Shown piece after piece: positions 36,979-45,541 of a stretch of DNA of 64,000 nucleotides. The notes below the pieces were generated by a model. That model was not told where the DNA came from. It made no database searches and worked only from the letters and a program-made list of their open reading frames with translations. The DNA comes from Streptomyces nigrescens. GTDB lineage: Bacteria; Actinomycetota; Actinomycetes; Streptomycetales; Streptomycetaceae. A program made the translations under genes and the position numbers. The stretch's first letter is position 1; every line of letters begins with the position of its first letter. The stretch lies in NCBI GenBank assembly GCA_024349765.1, contig AP026073.1:5766001-5830000 (forward strand). Reading direction: 5' to 3'.

Positions 36979-39180
36979 TCAGGGGCGCATCGCCGCGGTC
37001 TGCCGGACCCGTCCGGCCCGCAACACGTCGAAGACGCCGGGCACTTGCCGCATGGCGCGCATCAGGGACGGCAGCCCGGCGGCGTTCGGCAGGTGGAGCG
37101 TGTACGTGTGGCGCACGCGCTGTTCGTGCGGGGGTTCGACGGCGGCGGACACCACGGCGGCGCCCTGGGCGGCGATCGCCTCGGTGAGGTCGGCGAGGAG
37201 GTGCGGCCGGCTGAAGGCCTCTGCCATGAGGGTGACCCGGCAGCCGTGGGCGCCCTGTCCCGCGCCCCGCCAGCGCACCCCGACCGGCTGCCGTCCGGTG
37301 GCCGCCATCCGGGCCACGACGGGGCACAGGGCGCGGTGCACGGTGACCGCGCCGCCCCGTACGGCGAAGCCGGTGACGGTGTCCGGCGGCACCGGTGTGC
37401 AGCAGCCGGCCAGCCGGACCGCGGCGCCGGGCAGGTCCGCGACCGCGAGGACCGAGCCGGGCGTGGCGCGGGCCCCTGCGGGGTGCTCGTCGCCGGGGGC
37501 GGGCCGGCCGGCGGACGAGGGCCCGGAAGGGGTCTCGGCGGGCCCCTGTGGGCCGACGGCGGGAGCCTGGGGCCCGGACAGCCAGCGGGCGATGGCGAGC
37601 CGCGCGGCGGGCGTACGGGCGTGGTCGAGCCATTCCGGCGAGGGGCCGGCGGCGGAGTCCGGGGCCATCAGGAGCTGCAGACTGTCGCCGTCGTGCAGGA
37701 CGGTGGCGAGGGTGGCGAGCCGGCCGTTGACGCGCGCGCCGATACAACAGTGCGCCCGCTCGCCGTGCCGCTCGTACGCCGCGTCCACACAACTGGCGCC
37801 GGCGGGCAGGCCGATGGCCTCGCCGGCCGCCCCGTCCGTGGCGTCCGACCCGTCCGAGAGCGCGTCCGCGCAGAAGACCGTGATCTCCCGGTCCTGGGCG
37901 AGATCGTCGTGCAGCGAGGTCCAGAAGGTGTCCGGGTCGGGGGTGGTGCGCTGCCACTCCAGCAGGCGGGAGAGCCACCCGGGGCGGGTCGGGTCGGCCC
38001 GCTCGCCCTCGGGGGCGTCGGGCCCGTCCGTGGGGGCGTACGGGTTGCCCAGCGCGATCACGCCGGCCTCGGCGACCCGGTGCATCTGGTGGGTGCGGAT
38101 CAGGGTCTCGCCGATCTCCCCGGACGGGACGGTGACGGCGGTGTGCAGCGACTGGTAGAGGTTGAACTTCGGCGTCGCGATGAAGTCCTTGAACTCGGAG
38201 ACGACCGGCGTGAAGCAGGTGTGCAGTTCGCCGAGGACGGCGTAGCAGTCGGCGTCCTCGGCCACCAGCACCAGCAGCCGCCCCAGGTCGGCGCCGGTCA
38301 GCTCGCGGCGGGCCAGCCGTACGCGGTGCACGGAGACCAAGTGCCGTGGCCGGACGAGGACTTCGGCGTCGATGCCGGCCTCGGCCAGGACCGTGCGCAT
38401 CCGCTCCGCGATGTCGGCGAGCGGGTCGGGCCGGCCGGCGTACTCCAGGACGAGGGCCTGCGTGGTGGCGTACTCCTCCGGATGCAGGATCGCGAAGACC
38501 AGGTCCTCCAGCTCGGCCTTCAGCGCCTGGACGCCGAGGCGTTCGGCCAGCGGGATCAGCACGTCGCGGGTCACCTTGGCGATCCGGGCCTGTTTCTCGG
38601 GCCGCATCACGCCGAGGGTGCGCATGTTGTGCAGCCGGTCGGCAAGCTTGATGGACATCACCCGGACGTCGTTGCCGGTCGCCACCAGCATCTTGCGGAA
38701 GGTCTCCGGCTCGGCGGCGGCGCCGTAGTCGACCTTCTCCAACTTGGTGACGCCGTCGACCAGGTAGCAGACCTCCGCGCCGAACCGTTCGCGAACCTGA
38801 TCCAGCGTCAGATCGGTGTCCTCGACGGTGTCGTGGAGCAGCGAGGCGGTCAACGTCGTGGTCTCCGCACCCAGTTCGGCGAGGATCAGGGTCACGGCCA
38901 ACGGGTGGGTGATGTACGGCTCGCCGCTTTTGCGCAGCTGCCCGCGGTGCGAGGACTCGGCGAGCAGATAGGCCCGGGCGAGGGTGTCCAGGTCGGCGTC
39001 GGGGTGGTGGCGGCGGTGCACCTTGGCGACGTGTTCCAGGGCGTGCGGGAGGCCGTCGCGGGGGGCCGCGCCGAGTGCGGCGCGGCCGATGCGGCGCAGC
39101 CCTCTGAGCTCCAGTCGGCGGCGGCCGCGCCTGCGGCCCGCTGCTCCAGGGTTACCAGGGTTCGTGGCCTCTGCGCTCAT
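36979..39180 (-). CDS. RelA/SpoT homologue (RSH) alarmone synthetase/hydrolase, divergent second copy
   Basis: 733 residues from an ATG with GGAGG 5 nt upstream. The HD hydrolase region is intact (SSHRGQLRKSGEPYITHPLAV, LLHDTVEDTD, KLADRLHNMRTL). The synthetase region is present but unusual: RPRHLVSVHRV replaces the common RPKHIYSIYRK, and FKDFIATPKFNLYQSLHTAV has NLYQ in place of NGYQ. TGS-like (TVFCADALSDGSDATD) and C-terminal ACT-like (CRVTLMAEAFSRPHLLADLTE) segments follow. It fits the shorter second RSH of Streptomyces (RshA type) rather than the housekeeping relA linked to apt. It would make and/or degrade (p)ppGpp. It is downstream of dapF with a terminator-like hairpin between. Confidence 0.88.
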   Translation of the reverse strand: MSAEATNPGNPGAAGRRRGRRRLELRGLRRIGRAALGAAPRDGLPHALEHVAKVHRRHHPDADLDTLARAYLLAESSHRGQLRKSGEPYITHPLAVTLILAELGAETTTLTASLLHDTVEDTDLTLDQVRERFGAEVCYLVDGVTKLEKVDYGAAAEPETFRKMLVATGNDVRVMSIKLADRLHNMRTLGVMRPEKQARIAKVTRDVLIPLAERLGVQALKAELEDLVFAILHPEEYATTQALVLEYAGRPDPLADIAERMRTVLAEAGIDAEVLVRPRHLVSVHRVRLARRELTGADLGRLLVLVAEDADCYAVLGELHTCFTPVVSEFKDFIATPKFNLYQSLHTAVTVPSGEIGETLIRTHQMHRVAEAGVIALGNPYAPTDGPDAPEGERADPTRPGWLSRLLEWQRTTPDPDTFWTSLHDDLAQDREITVFCADALSDGSDATDGAAGEAIGLPAGASCVDAAYERHGERAHCCIGARVNGRLATLATVLHDGDSLQLLMAPDSAAGPSPEWLDHARTPAARLAIARWLSGPQAPAVGPQGPAETPSGPSSAGRPAPGDEHPAGARATPGSVLAVADLPGAAVRLAGCCTPVPPDTVTGFAVRGGAVTVHRALCPVVARMAATGRQPVGVRWRGAGQGAHGCRVTLMAEAFSRPHLLADLTEAIAAQGAAVVSAAVEPPHEQRVRHTYTLHLPNAAGLPSLMRAMRQVPGVFDVLRAGRVRQTAAMRP

Positions 39181-39347
39181 GGGCACCTCCGGCAGCGTCG
39201 ACCGGCGGTGGGACGCGCCAGTTCCGGCATCCCGGGCCGGTGCTTGATGCTATCGAGCCCATCACGCAGCGCTGTCCACCTCTCGCTCAGAGTGATACGG
39301 ATCACCCGTTCGAGCGAATCTTTTGGCCTGAACCGTTTCTGCAGGGC

Positions 39348-39368
39348 GGGCGGGGAGTGTCCCCGCCC
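39348..39368. terminator. Hairpin terminator downstream of dapF
   Basis: GGGCGGGGA (39348-39356), GTG, TCCCCGCCC (39360-39368): 9-bp stem, 22 bp after the dapF stop on the minus strand and 168 bp before the RSH start. Confidence 0.65.
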
Positions 39369-39389
39369 GGCCTCCCTGCCGTGGGCCGG

Positions 39390-40265
39390 TCAGGCGAGCG
39401 CGGCGGCCAGCCAGGAGGGGTCGAAGGTGCCCTCGGCGACGATCTCGGCCGGTCCGGTCATCTCGACCGTGCCGTCCGGCAGCTCGGTGATCTTCAGGCT
39501 GCCGCCGAGCACATCGACCGTGTACGTGACAGGGGTTCCGGTCGTCGCCGGGTCCAGACCGTCCCTCCGGACGGCCGCGACGGCCACCGCGCAGGCGCCG
39601 GTGCCGCAGGACCGGGTCTCGCCCGAGCCGCGCTCGTAAACCCGCATCGCCACGTGCCGGGGCCCGCGGTCGACCACGAACTCGATGTTGACGCCGTCGG
39701 GATAAACCGCGGCGGGGCTGAACGGCGGTACGGCCAGCAGGTCCCCGGCGTGGGCCAGGTCCTCGACGAACGCGACCGCGTGCGGATTGCCCATGTTGAC
39801 GTTGCGCGCCGGCCAGCTGCGGCCGCCGAGCGTGACCACGACGCCTTCCTCGGGCAGCTCGGCCCGGCCCATGGAAACCGTGACGTCGCCGGTCTTGGCG
39901 ACGTGGACGCGGCGCACGCCGGCGCGGGTGGCGATGGCGAGGTCGCCGGCCTCGGCCAGGCCGGCGTGGAGGAGGTAGCGCGCGAAGACCCGGACGCCGT
40001 TGCCGCACATCTCGGCGATCGAGCCGTCGCCGTTGCGGTAGTCCATGAACCACTCGGCCTCGTCGGCCTGATCGCGCGCCTCCGGGTGCGCGGCGGCCCG
40101 TACGGCGCGCAGCACGCCGTCACCGCCCAGGCCGGCCCGCCGGTCGCAGATCCGGGCGACCGCGGCCGCGGGCAGGTCGAGCAGGCCGTCCGGGTCGGGG
40201 ACGATCACGAAGTCGTTCTCGGTGCCGTGTCCCTTGAGGAACGGCACCCGCTGCGTACTGGTCAC
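39390..40265 (-). CDS. dapF: Diaminopimelate epimerase
   Basis: 291 residues from GTG. It converts LL- to meso-diaminopimelate for lysine; Streptomyces walls use LL-DAP, so the enzyme serves mainly lysine synthesis there. Both catalytic cysteines are present: Cys87 in AEMCGNG and Cys220 in TRSCGTGACAVAV. Other signatures are KGHGTENDFV, RRAGLGGDGVL and NVNMGNPHAV. The length is normal for the family. It is 353 bp downstream of a small membrane-protein gene on the same strand, the spacer being filled with imperfect repeats. A hairpin separates it from the RSH gene. Confidence 0.96.
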   Translation of the reverse strand: MTSTQRVPFLKGHGTENDFVIVPDPDGLLDLPAAAVARICDRRAGLGGDGVLRAVRAAAHPEARDQADEAEWFMDYRNGDGSIAEMCGNGVRVFARYLLHAGLAEAGDLAIATRAGVRRVHVAKTGDVTVSMGRAELPEEGVVVTLGGRSWPARNVNMGNPHAVAFVEDLAHAGDLLAVPPFSPAAVYPDGVNIEFVVDRGPRHVAMRVYERGSGETRSCGTGACAVAVAAVRRDGLDPATTGTPVTYTVDVLGGSLKITELPDGTVEMTGPAEIVAEGTFDPSWLAAALA

Positions 40266-40470
40266 CCTTGCATCGTACGGGGCGGGGGTGACAGGGGTGG
40301 TCGGGGCGGGGTTGGGGGCCGCTCGGAGCGGTGTGCTCGGAAGGGTGTGCTCGGAGGGTGTGCGCGCTCGGGGGGTGCTCCTGACCCGCCCACCCCCCGA
40401 AGGGGGGTGGGCGGCGGGGAAAAAAGTGGCAGGGGAAAGAGGAGCACGTCACGAGGAAAGAGGAGCGCGT

Positions 40471-40562
40471 CATTCCGTGCAGCGGGCAGCGGGACGCCGT
40501 GCAGCCGGGAGAGACACGCGCCATTCCGCGCAGCCGGCAGAGGGACGCCGTGCAGCCGGGGC
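40471..40562. repeat. Imperfect 51-bp direct repeat upstream of dapF
   Basis: A segment beginning CATTCCGYGCAGC at 40471 recurs at 40522 (period 51 bp); a partial third copy begins near 40565. The gap 40266-40618 also has shorter imperfect repeats of GTGCTCGGA around 40330-40380. No gene is supported in it. Confidence 0.65.
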
Positions 40563-40618
40563 AGGACGCCGCGCAGCCCGGAGAGAGGCGGGCTCACCGT
40601 CGCCCGGACAGGAGCGCG

Positions 40619-41269
40619 TCAGCGCAGTCGGGCCACGCGCCAGATGGCCAGGGCCGCGGGGACGGCCACCACCAGGGCGTACAGCAGGACCACCCGCCAG
40701 CTGGCGCGGCGGCCGGAGCCGCGGGCGGGGAGTCCTGGCCAGGTGTGGCCGACGCGGCGGGCGGCCATCATGCCCCAGCCGGCCGCGCAGCAGCACAGCA
40801 GCAGGCCGAGCATCGCGATCACCGCGCCGCCGTCGCCGCCGAACTCGAAGGCCAGCGGGAAGGCGAACATCAGCGAGCCGAGGGCCGCCAGCCCGACGAT
40901 CGGTGCGAGCTGCCACAGCCGCAGCCGGCGCGGCGGACGCAGCTCACGGAACGACTCGCCGCCCTCACCGGACCCGCCGGCGGCGTCCGGTCCGTCGGAG
41001 TCGTCCAGCGCCCCGGTGGCGTCCAGGGCGTCGGGGTGGCCCAGAGGTACGGAGGTCCCCAGGGGATCGGACGGGGCGAGCGGGTCGCGGCCGAGGGCGT
41101 CGCCGTCGGACGGACCGTCCTCGGCGAAGCCGTCGTGGGACAGGTCGCCGTGCGGGCCGTCGGCGGTCAGCGGTGCCGTGTCGGTGTCCGTGTCAGCGCC
41201 GTTGTCCGGCTGCTGGGCTCGGTTGCGAGGGCCGGCCTCCATTGCCACGCGCCCTCCCCACTGCCGCAT
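40619..41269 (-). CDS. Hypothetical membrane protein
   Basis: 216 residues. Residues ~1-110 are acidic, Asp/Gly/Ala-rich and probably cytoplasmic and disordered. Three hydrophobic segments follow: LWQLAPIVGLAALGSLMFAF, AVIAMLGLLLCCCAAGWGMM and RVVLLYALVVAVPAALAIW. No known domain is recognised. An internal ATG at 41242 (MEAGPRNRAQQ), preceded by GGGAGGG, is an equally good start. The gene lies between miaA (82 bp upstream, same strand) and dapF and is probably part of the miaA transcript. Confidence 0.75.
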   Translation of the reverse strand: MRQWGGRVAMEAGPRNRAQQPDNGADTDTDTAPLTADGPHGDLSHDGFAEDGPSDGDALGRDPLAPSDPLGTSVPLGHPDALDATGALDDSDGPDAAGGSGEGGESFRELRPPRRLRLWQLAPIVGLAALGSLMFAFPLAFEFGGDGGAVIAMLGLLLCCCAAGWGMMAARRVGHTWPGLPARGSGRRASWRVVLLYALVVAVPAALAIWRVARLR

Positions 41270-41350
41270 GCACGCCTCGATCGAAGGTCGATGATGACAC
41301 GCCCTCAGGGGCCCTGATGACGGCCGGAGCGTCCCGATGCCATGACGTGA

Positions 41351-42292
41351 TCAGGCTGTGACCGGTCGTTCGAGCAAGGCCAGAGCCTGCTCAGGGAGTT
41401 CCGCCCGGTGCTCGGCCGCACCGCTGAGCCAGTGGACGCGCGGGTCCCGGCGGAACCACGAGTCCTGACGGCGCGCGAAGCGCTTGGTGGCGCGCACCGT
41501 CTCGTCACGCGCCTGCGCTTCCGTGCACTCCCCCGCCAGCTGCGCGAGCACCTGCTGGTAGCCGAGCGCCCGGGAGGCGGTCAGGCCCTCCCGCAGCCCT
41601 TCGGCCTCCAGGCGGCGCACCTCGTCGACGAGGCCCGCCTCCCACATCCGGTCGACCCGCCGGGCGATCCGCTCGTCGAGTTCGGGGCGCGCGACGTCGA
41701 CCCCGATCTGCACGGTGTCGTAGACCGCCTCGTGACCGGGGAGGTTGGCGGTGAAGGGGCGGCCGGTGATCTCGATGACCTCCAGGGCGCGCACGATGCG
41801 GCGGCCGTTCCCGGGCAGGATGGCGCGGGCGGCCTCCGGGTCGGCGGTGGCCAGCCGGGCGTGCAGGGCGCCGCTGCCCAGTTCGGCCAGTTCGGCCTCC
41901 AGACGGGCGCGCACCGCAGGGTCGGTGCCGGGGAACTCCAGGGCGTCGATGGCGCCGCGTACGTACAGGCCGGAGCCGCCGACGAGGACCGGGGGGCGGC
42001 CCTCGGCGAGCAGCCGGTCGATCTCGGCGCGGGCCAGCCGCTGGTACTCGGCGACGTTGGCGGCGCGGGTGACCTCCCAGACGTCCAGGAGGCGGTGCGG
42101 TACGCCCTGCTGCTCCTCGGGCGTGAGCTTGGCGGTACCGATGTCCATGCCGCGGTAGAGCTGCATGGAGTCGGCGTTGATGACCTCGCCACCCAGGTGT
42201 CGGGCGAGCGCGACGCCCAGATCGGACTTTCCGGCCGCGGTGGGGCCGACGACGGCGATGACCCGCGGAGCGGGGACGGCGGTGTTCACCAC
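41351..42292 (-). CDS. miaA: tRNA dimethylallyltransferase
   Basis: 313 residues. It adds a dimethylallyl group to N6 of A37 in tRNAs reading UNN codons, the substrate for MiaB. The P-loop GPTAAGKSDLGVALA, the DSMQLYRGMDIGTAK segment, VGGSGLYVRGAID and the C-terminal RALGYQQVL and TKRFARRQDSWFRRD motifs are all present. I chose GTG at 42292, preceded by GGGAG 6 nt away; a second GTG follows directly at 42289. The longer open frame from 42346 is not supported. miaB is 1.6 kb away in the same direction, so both steps of the modification are encoded close together. Confidence 0.95.
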   Translation of the reverse strand: MVNTAVPAPRVIAVVGPTAAGKSDLGVALARHLGGEVINADSMQLYRGMDIGTAKLTPEEQQGVPHRLLDVWEVTRAANVAEYQRLARAEIDRLLAEGRPPVLVGGSGLYVRGAIDALEFPGTDPAVRARLEAELAELGSGALHARLATADPEAARAILPGNGRRIVRALEVIEITGRPFTANLPGHEAVYDTVQIGVDVARPELDERIARRVDRMWEAGLVDEVRRLEAEGLREGLTASRALGYQQVLAQLAGECTEAQARDETVRATKRFARRQDSWFRRDPRVHWLSGAAEHRAELPEQALALLERPVTA

Positions 42293-42471
42293 GTCAGTCT
42301 CCCAAACATCGCGGGCCCATCTCGAACGAGCGACGTGACGGGCCACCGATGAGGTCGTTGCCTGTTGCGAGGTCCCGAGAGAGCCGGTGCAGCACCGGCG
42401 CCCGTGGGCGGCGCAACGGTCCGCTCCGGGCGGCAGGGGATTTCGCCCACATGAAGAGCGTAGGAGCAGTT

Positions 42472-42960
42472 ATGGGCGTGTTTTCGCGGTTTCGCCGCCG
42501 TAAGTCCGAAGCGTTGACGGAGGAGAGCGCCGCAACGTCGGTGACGGCCGAGGCGGAGGAGCCGGCGAAGTCGGCCGCTTCGGCGGAGGCCGAGGGCGCC
42601 GACGAAGCCCTGGGGGCCGGGGAGGCCGAGAAGGCCGAGGAGTCCGCGGGCGCCGAGGAGGCCGCGGCCGGCGACGGGTCCGCGGCGGACGCGGTGGCCG
42701 AAGGCGTGGCGGACGACGCGGCGGAAGCGGCGGCCCCGGAGGTGTCCGGTGACGGGACGGGTGACGGACAGCGTGCGGAGACCGCCGAGGCGGCCGCCGA
42801 ACAGGCCGCTGAGACGGCACCCGGACCGGCCGCCGAGCAGGCCGCCGACGGGGAAGCGCACGGTGCGGCGGAGCAGACCGCGGAGAGCGCCGGGATTCCC
42901 CGGCAGCAGTCGGTCCGGGCCGCGGCGGACAGCGAGTCGGGCGAGGGCGCACGGAAGTGA
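42472..42960 (+). CDS. Small acidic Ala/Glu-rich protein of unknown function
   Basis: 162 residues beginning MGVFSRFRRRKSEALTEES after GGAG. A short basic head is followed by an Ala/Glu/Gly/Asp-rich tail (AEAEEPAKSAASAEAEGADE) to the end, probably disordered. No domain, signal peptide or membrane segment is seen. Proteins with this conserved basic head recur next to miaA in Streptomyces and are sometimes labelled gliding motility proteins, a label with no support in the sequence. It is divergent from miaA across 179 bp and ends 39 bp before a strong hairpin. Confidence 0.7.
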   Translation: MGVFSRFRRRKSEALTEESAATSVTAEAEEPAKSAASAEAEGADEALGAGEAEKAEESAGAEEAAAGDGSAADAVAEGVADDAAEAAAPEVSGDGTGDGQRAETAEAAAEQAAETAPGPAAEQAADGEAHGAAEQTAESAGIPRQQSVRAAADSESGEGARK

Positions 42961-42999
42961 CGCAGGAGTAATTCACGCGCGTCGGAAAGACGGGCGGCG

Positions 43000-43041
43000 C
43001 ACGACGGCCGCGAGGTGGCTCACCACCTCGCGGCCGTCGTG
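43000..43041. terminator. Strong hairpin terminator between convergent genes
   Basis: CACGACGGCCGCGAGGTGG (43000-43018) and CCACCTCGCGGCCGTCGTG (43023-43041) form a perfect 19-bp stem with a 4-nt loop. It separates the acidic-protein gene from the LigB-like gene. The 126 bp beyond it hold short GTAGTGGCT repeats. Confidence 0.88.
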
Positions 43042-43167
43042 TCGTGTCCACCACGGAGCGGAGGTCGCCGGACCAACCCCCAGGAGGGTCGGCGCGCCAC
43101 CGGGCTGCCGGTGACGACCGACCCGCCGTAGTGGCTCACCGCCGCAGTGGCCTACCCGCCGTAGTGG

Positions 43168-43878
43168 CTACGACCAGGTGGCGACGAAGTACCCCACGCC
43201 GTACGGGGCCTCCTCGCGCAGCAGCCGGCCGCCCAGCCCCGCGCCCTCGGCGGCACCCGCCAGGAGCTGCCAGCCGGCCCGTCCGGAGGCCTGGAGGGCG
43301 GCGGCGAGCTGGGCGTCCAGCGCGCTCAGCGCGGCGACGTCGGCGGCGCCCAGCGCGCGGGCCACGGCGGCGTCGAAGGGCTCGGCCCGGTCGTCGAGGT
43401 AGCCGGGCGCCTTGACCGTCCGGCAGGCGCTGCCGTCGCCCATCACCAGCAGGGCGACCCGGGGCGCGCGGGTGGCGATCTCCCGGCCGGCCGCCAGGGC
43501 CCGTTCAGCGGGCAGCGCCGGGTCCAGGCCCAGGCCCTCCACGGGGGCGTCGGCCCAGTCCGCGCGGGAGAGCAGCCAGGCGCCGATGGAGAGGGACGGC
43601 GGGAGCGGCCGCTCGGCGGCGGCCTCCGCGGCGCCCAGCGTCACGTCGATCGGCACCCCGAAGCCGCGGAACGATCCGACGGCACCCTCGGGGTGCGGGC
43701 CGCGGGTGACCTCGTCGGCGGGGCCGACGACGACCAGCCGGTCCGGGCGGGCCGCGGCGAGCAGGCCGATCGCGTCGAGGCAGGCGGCGCGCAGCGGTTC
43801 CAGCTCGGGCGCGGCCCCGGCGGCGACCTCCGGGACGAGCAGCGGCGGGCAGGGGCAGATGGCGGCGGCTACGAGCAT
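43168..43878 (-). CDS. Class III extradiol dioxygenase (LigB-like) domain protein
   Basis: 236 residues. It resembles the actinobacterial LigB-like family encoded next to miaB: MLVAAAICPCPPLLVPEV at the start, RLVVVGPADEVTRGPHPEGAVGSFRGFG, RVALLVMGDGSA and AGWQLLAGAAEGAG. In true extradiol dioxygenases iron is held by two His and one Glu; here the usual N-terminal HxP ligand appears as CPCPPLL, so ring-cleavage activity is doubtful. The protein is cytoplasmic. Its ATG is 39 bp downstream of the miaB stop, indicating co-transcription. Confidence 0.78.
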   Translation of the reverse strand: MLVAAAICPCPPLLVPEVAAGAAPELEPLRAACLDAIGLLAAARPDRLVVVGPADEVTRGPHPEGAVGSFRGFGVPIDVTLGAAEAAAERPLPPSLSIGAWLLSRADWADAPVEGLGLDPALPAERALAAGREIATRAPRVALLVMGDGSACRTVKAPGYLDDRAEPFDAAVARALGAADVAALSALDAQLAAALQASGRAGWQLLAGAAEGAGLGGRLLREEAPYGVGYFVATWS

Positions 43879-43917
43879 GCCACGCAGCGTAACGCCCCCG
43901 GCCCGCCGTCCTCGCGG

Positions 43918-45435
43918 TCAGTCGCAGCCGCAGCCCGCGGTGGGTGCCGGGCTCGGGGCCGGGGCACCGATGGTGGGCAGGCCCAGCAGGACGCCCTTGG
44001 GCTTCTCGGCCGGGGCGGCGGTGCGCTTCTCCCAGGCGTCGCCGGCGCGGGTGCGGCGGACCGCCTTGGCCGGGCCCTCCGCGAGGAGGTGGTGCGGAGC
44101 GGCGTAGGTCACCTCGACGGTCACCACGTCGCCGGGGCGGACCGGCTCCTCGGGCCGGGTGAAGTGCACCAGGCGGTTGTCCGGCGCCCGGCCGGAGAGG
44201 CGGTGGGTCGCGTCGTCCTTGCGGCCCTCACCCTCGGCGACCATGACGTCCAGGGTGCGGCCGACCTGCTTCTTGTTCTCCTCCCAGGAGATCTCCTCCT
44301 GGAGGGCGACCAGCCGCTCGTAGCGCTCCTGGACGACGGCCTTGGGGATCTGGCCGTCCATCTCGGCCGCGGGGGTGCCGGGGCGCTTGGAGTACTGGAA
44401 CGTGAACGCCTGGGCGAAGCGGGACTCGCGGACCGTGTGCAGGGTCTGCTCGAAGTCCTCGTCGGTCTCGCCCGGGAAGCCGACGATGATGTCCGTCGAG
44501 ATCGCGGCGTCCGGCATGGCGGCGCGCACCTTCTCGATGATGCCGAGGAACCGCTCCTGGCGGTACGAGCGGCGCATGGCCTTGAGGACCTGGTCGGAGC
44601 CGGACTGCAGCGGCATGTGCAGCTGCGGCATCACGTTGGGCGTCTCGGCCATGGCGGCGATCACGTCGTCGGTGAAGTCGCGCGGGTGCGGGGAGGTGAA
44701 GCGCACCCGCTCCAGGCCCTCGATGTTCCCGCAGGCGCGCAGCAGCTTGCTGAAGGCCTCGCGGTCGCCGATGTCGGAACCGTAGGCGTTGACGTTCTGC
44801 CCGAGCAGGGTGATCTCGCTGACGCCCTCGGCGACCAGCGCCTCGACCTCGGCGAGGATGTCGCCGGGCCGGCGGTCCTTCTCCTTGCCGCGCAGCGCCG
44901 GGACGATACAGAAGGTGCAGGTGTTGTTGCAGCCGACGGAGATCGACACCCAGGCCGCGTACGCGCTCTCGCGGCGGGTCGGCAGCGTGGAGGGGAACGC
45001 CTCCAGCGCCTCGGCGATCTCGACCTGCGCCTCTTCCTGGACTCGGGCCCGCTCCAGCAGGACCGGCAGCTTGCCGATGTTGTGCGTCCCGAAGACCACG
45101 TCGACCCAGGGGGCCTTCTTGACGATGGTGTCGCGGTCCTTCTGCGCGAGGCAGCCGCCCACGGCGATCTGCATGCCGGGGTGCGCCGCCTTCTTGGGGG
45201 CGAGCTGGCCGAGGTTGCCGTAGAGGCGGTTGTCGGCGTTCTCCCGCACCGCGCAGGTGTTGAAGACGACGACGTCGGCCTCCTCGCCCCCCTTGGGCGC
45301 ACGGACGTACCCGGCCTCCTCCAGCAGCCCGGACAGCCGCTCGGAGTCGTGGACGTTCATCTGGCACCCGTAGGTGCGGATCTCATAGGTCTTCGGCACG
45401 CCCACGACGTGGCTGCGGTCGGTGCTGCTGGTCAT
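43918..45435 (-). CDS. miaB: tRNA-2-methylthio-N6-dimethylallyladenosine synthase
   Basis: 505 residues. It inserts a methylthio group at C2 of i6A37 in tRNA. The N-terminal MTTase domain supplies the auxiliary cluster cysteines Cys24 (YGCQMN), Cys61 (FNTCAVRE) and Cys95 (GGCLAQ). The radical SAM motif CNNTCTFC gives Cys169, Cys173 and Cys176. A TRAM domain ([16 protein letters not shown]) follows, then a ~45-residue tail ending in GCGCD. The ATG at 45435 abuts GAGGA without a spacer, so initiation could be weak or slightly downstream. The ankyrin gene is 106 bp upstream with a hairpin between. Confidence 0.96.
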   Translation of the reverse strand: MTSSTDRSHVVGVPKTYEIRTYGCQMNVHDSERLSGLLEEAGYVRAPKGGEEADVVVFNTCAVRENADNRLYGNLGQLAPKKAAHPGMQIAVGGCLAQKDRDTIVKKAPWVDVVFGTHNIGKLPVLLERARVQEEAQVEIAEALEAFPSTLPTRRESAYAAWVSISVGCNNTCTFCIVPALRGKEKDRRPGDILAEVEALVAEGVSEITLLGQNVNAYGSDIGDREAFSKLLRACGNIEGLERVRFTSPHPRDFTDDVIAAMAETPNVMPQLHMPLQSGSDQVLKAMRRSYRQERFLGIIEKVRAAMPDAAISTDIIVGFPGETDEDFEQTLHTVRESRFAQAFTFQYSKRPGTPAAEMDGQIPKAVVQERYERLVALQEEISWEENKKQVGRTLDVMVAEGEGRKDDATHRLSGRAPDNRLVHFTRPEEPVRPGDVVTVEVTYAAPHHLLAEGPAKAVRRTRAGDAWEKRTAAPAEKPKGVLLGLPTIGAPAPSPAPTAGCGCD

Positions 45436-45448
45436 TCCTCAAGGGTAA

Positions 45449-45482
45449 GGGCCCGCCGGAGAAGCCTTCTCCCCGCGGGCCC
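45449..45482. terminator. Two-part hairpin between ankyrin gene and miaB
   Basis: Outer stem GGGCCCGC / GCGGGCCC (45449-45456, 45475-45482) encloses an inner stem GGAGAAG / CTTCTCC. It begins 13 nt upstream of the miaB start, so it may act as terminator of the ankyrin gene or as an attenuator in the miaB leader. Confidence 0.6.
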
Positions 45483-45541
45483 GGAGGCCCGTCCGCGCCC
45501 GCCCCTGACCGGCGGGCGAGGCCTCGTCACCCCCCTCGACA

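Noticed and set aside
40266-40618. Possible small genes in the dapF upstream gap
   Set aside because: Short frames exist on both strands but consist of repeat translation and lack ribosome binding sites.
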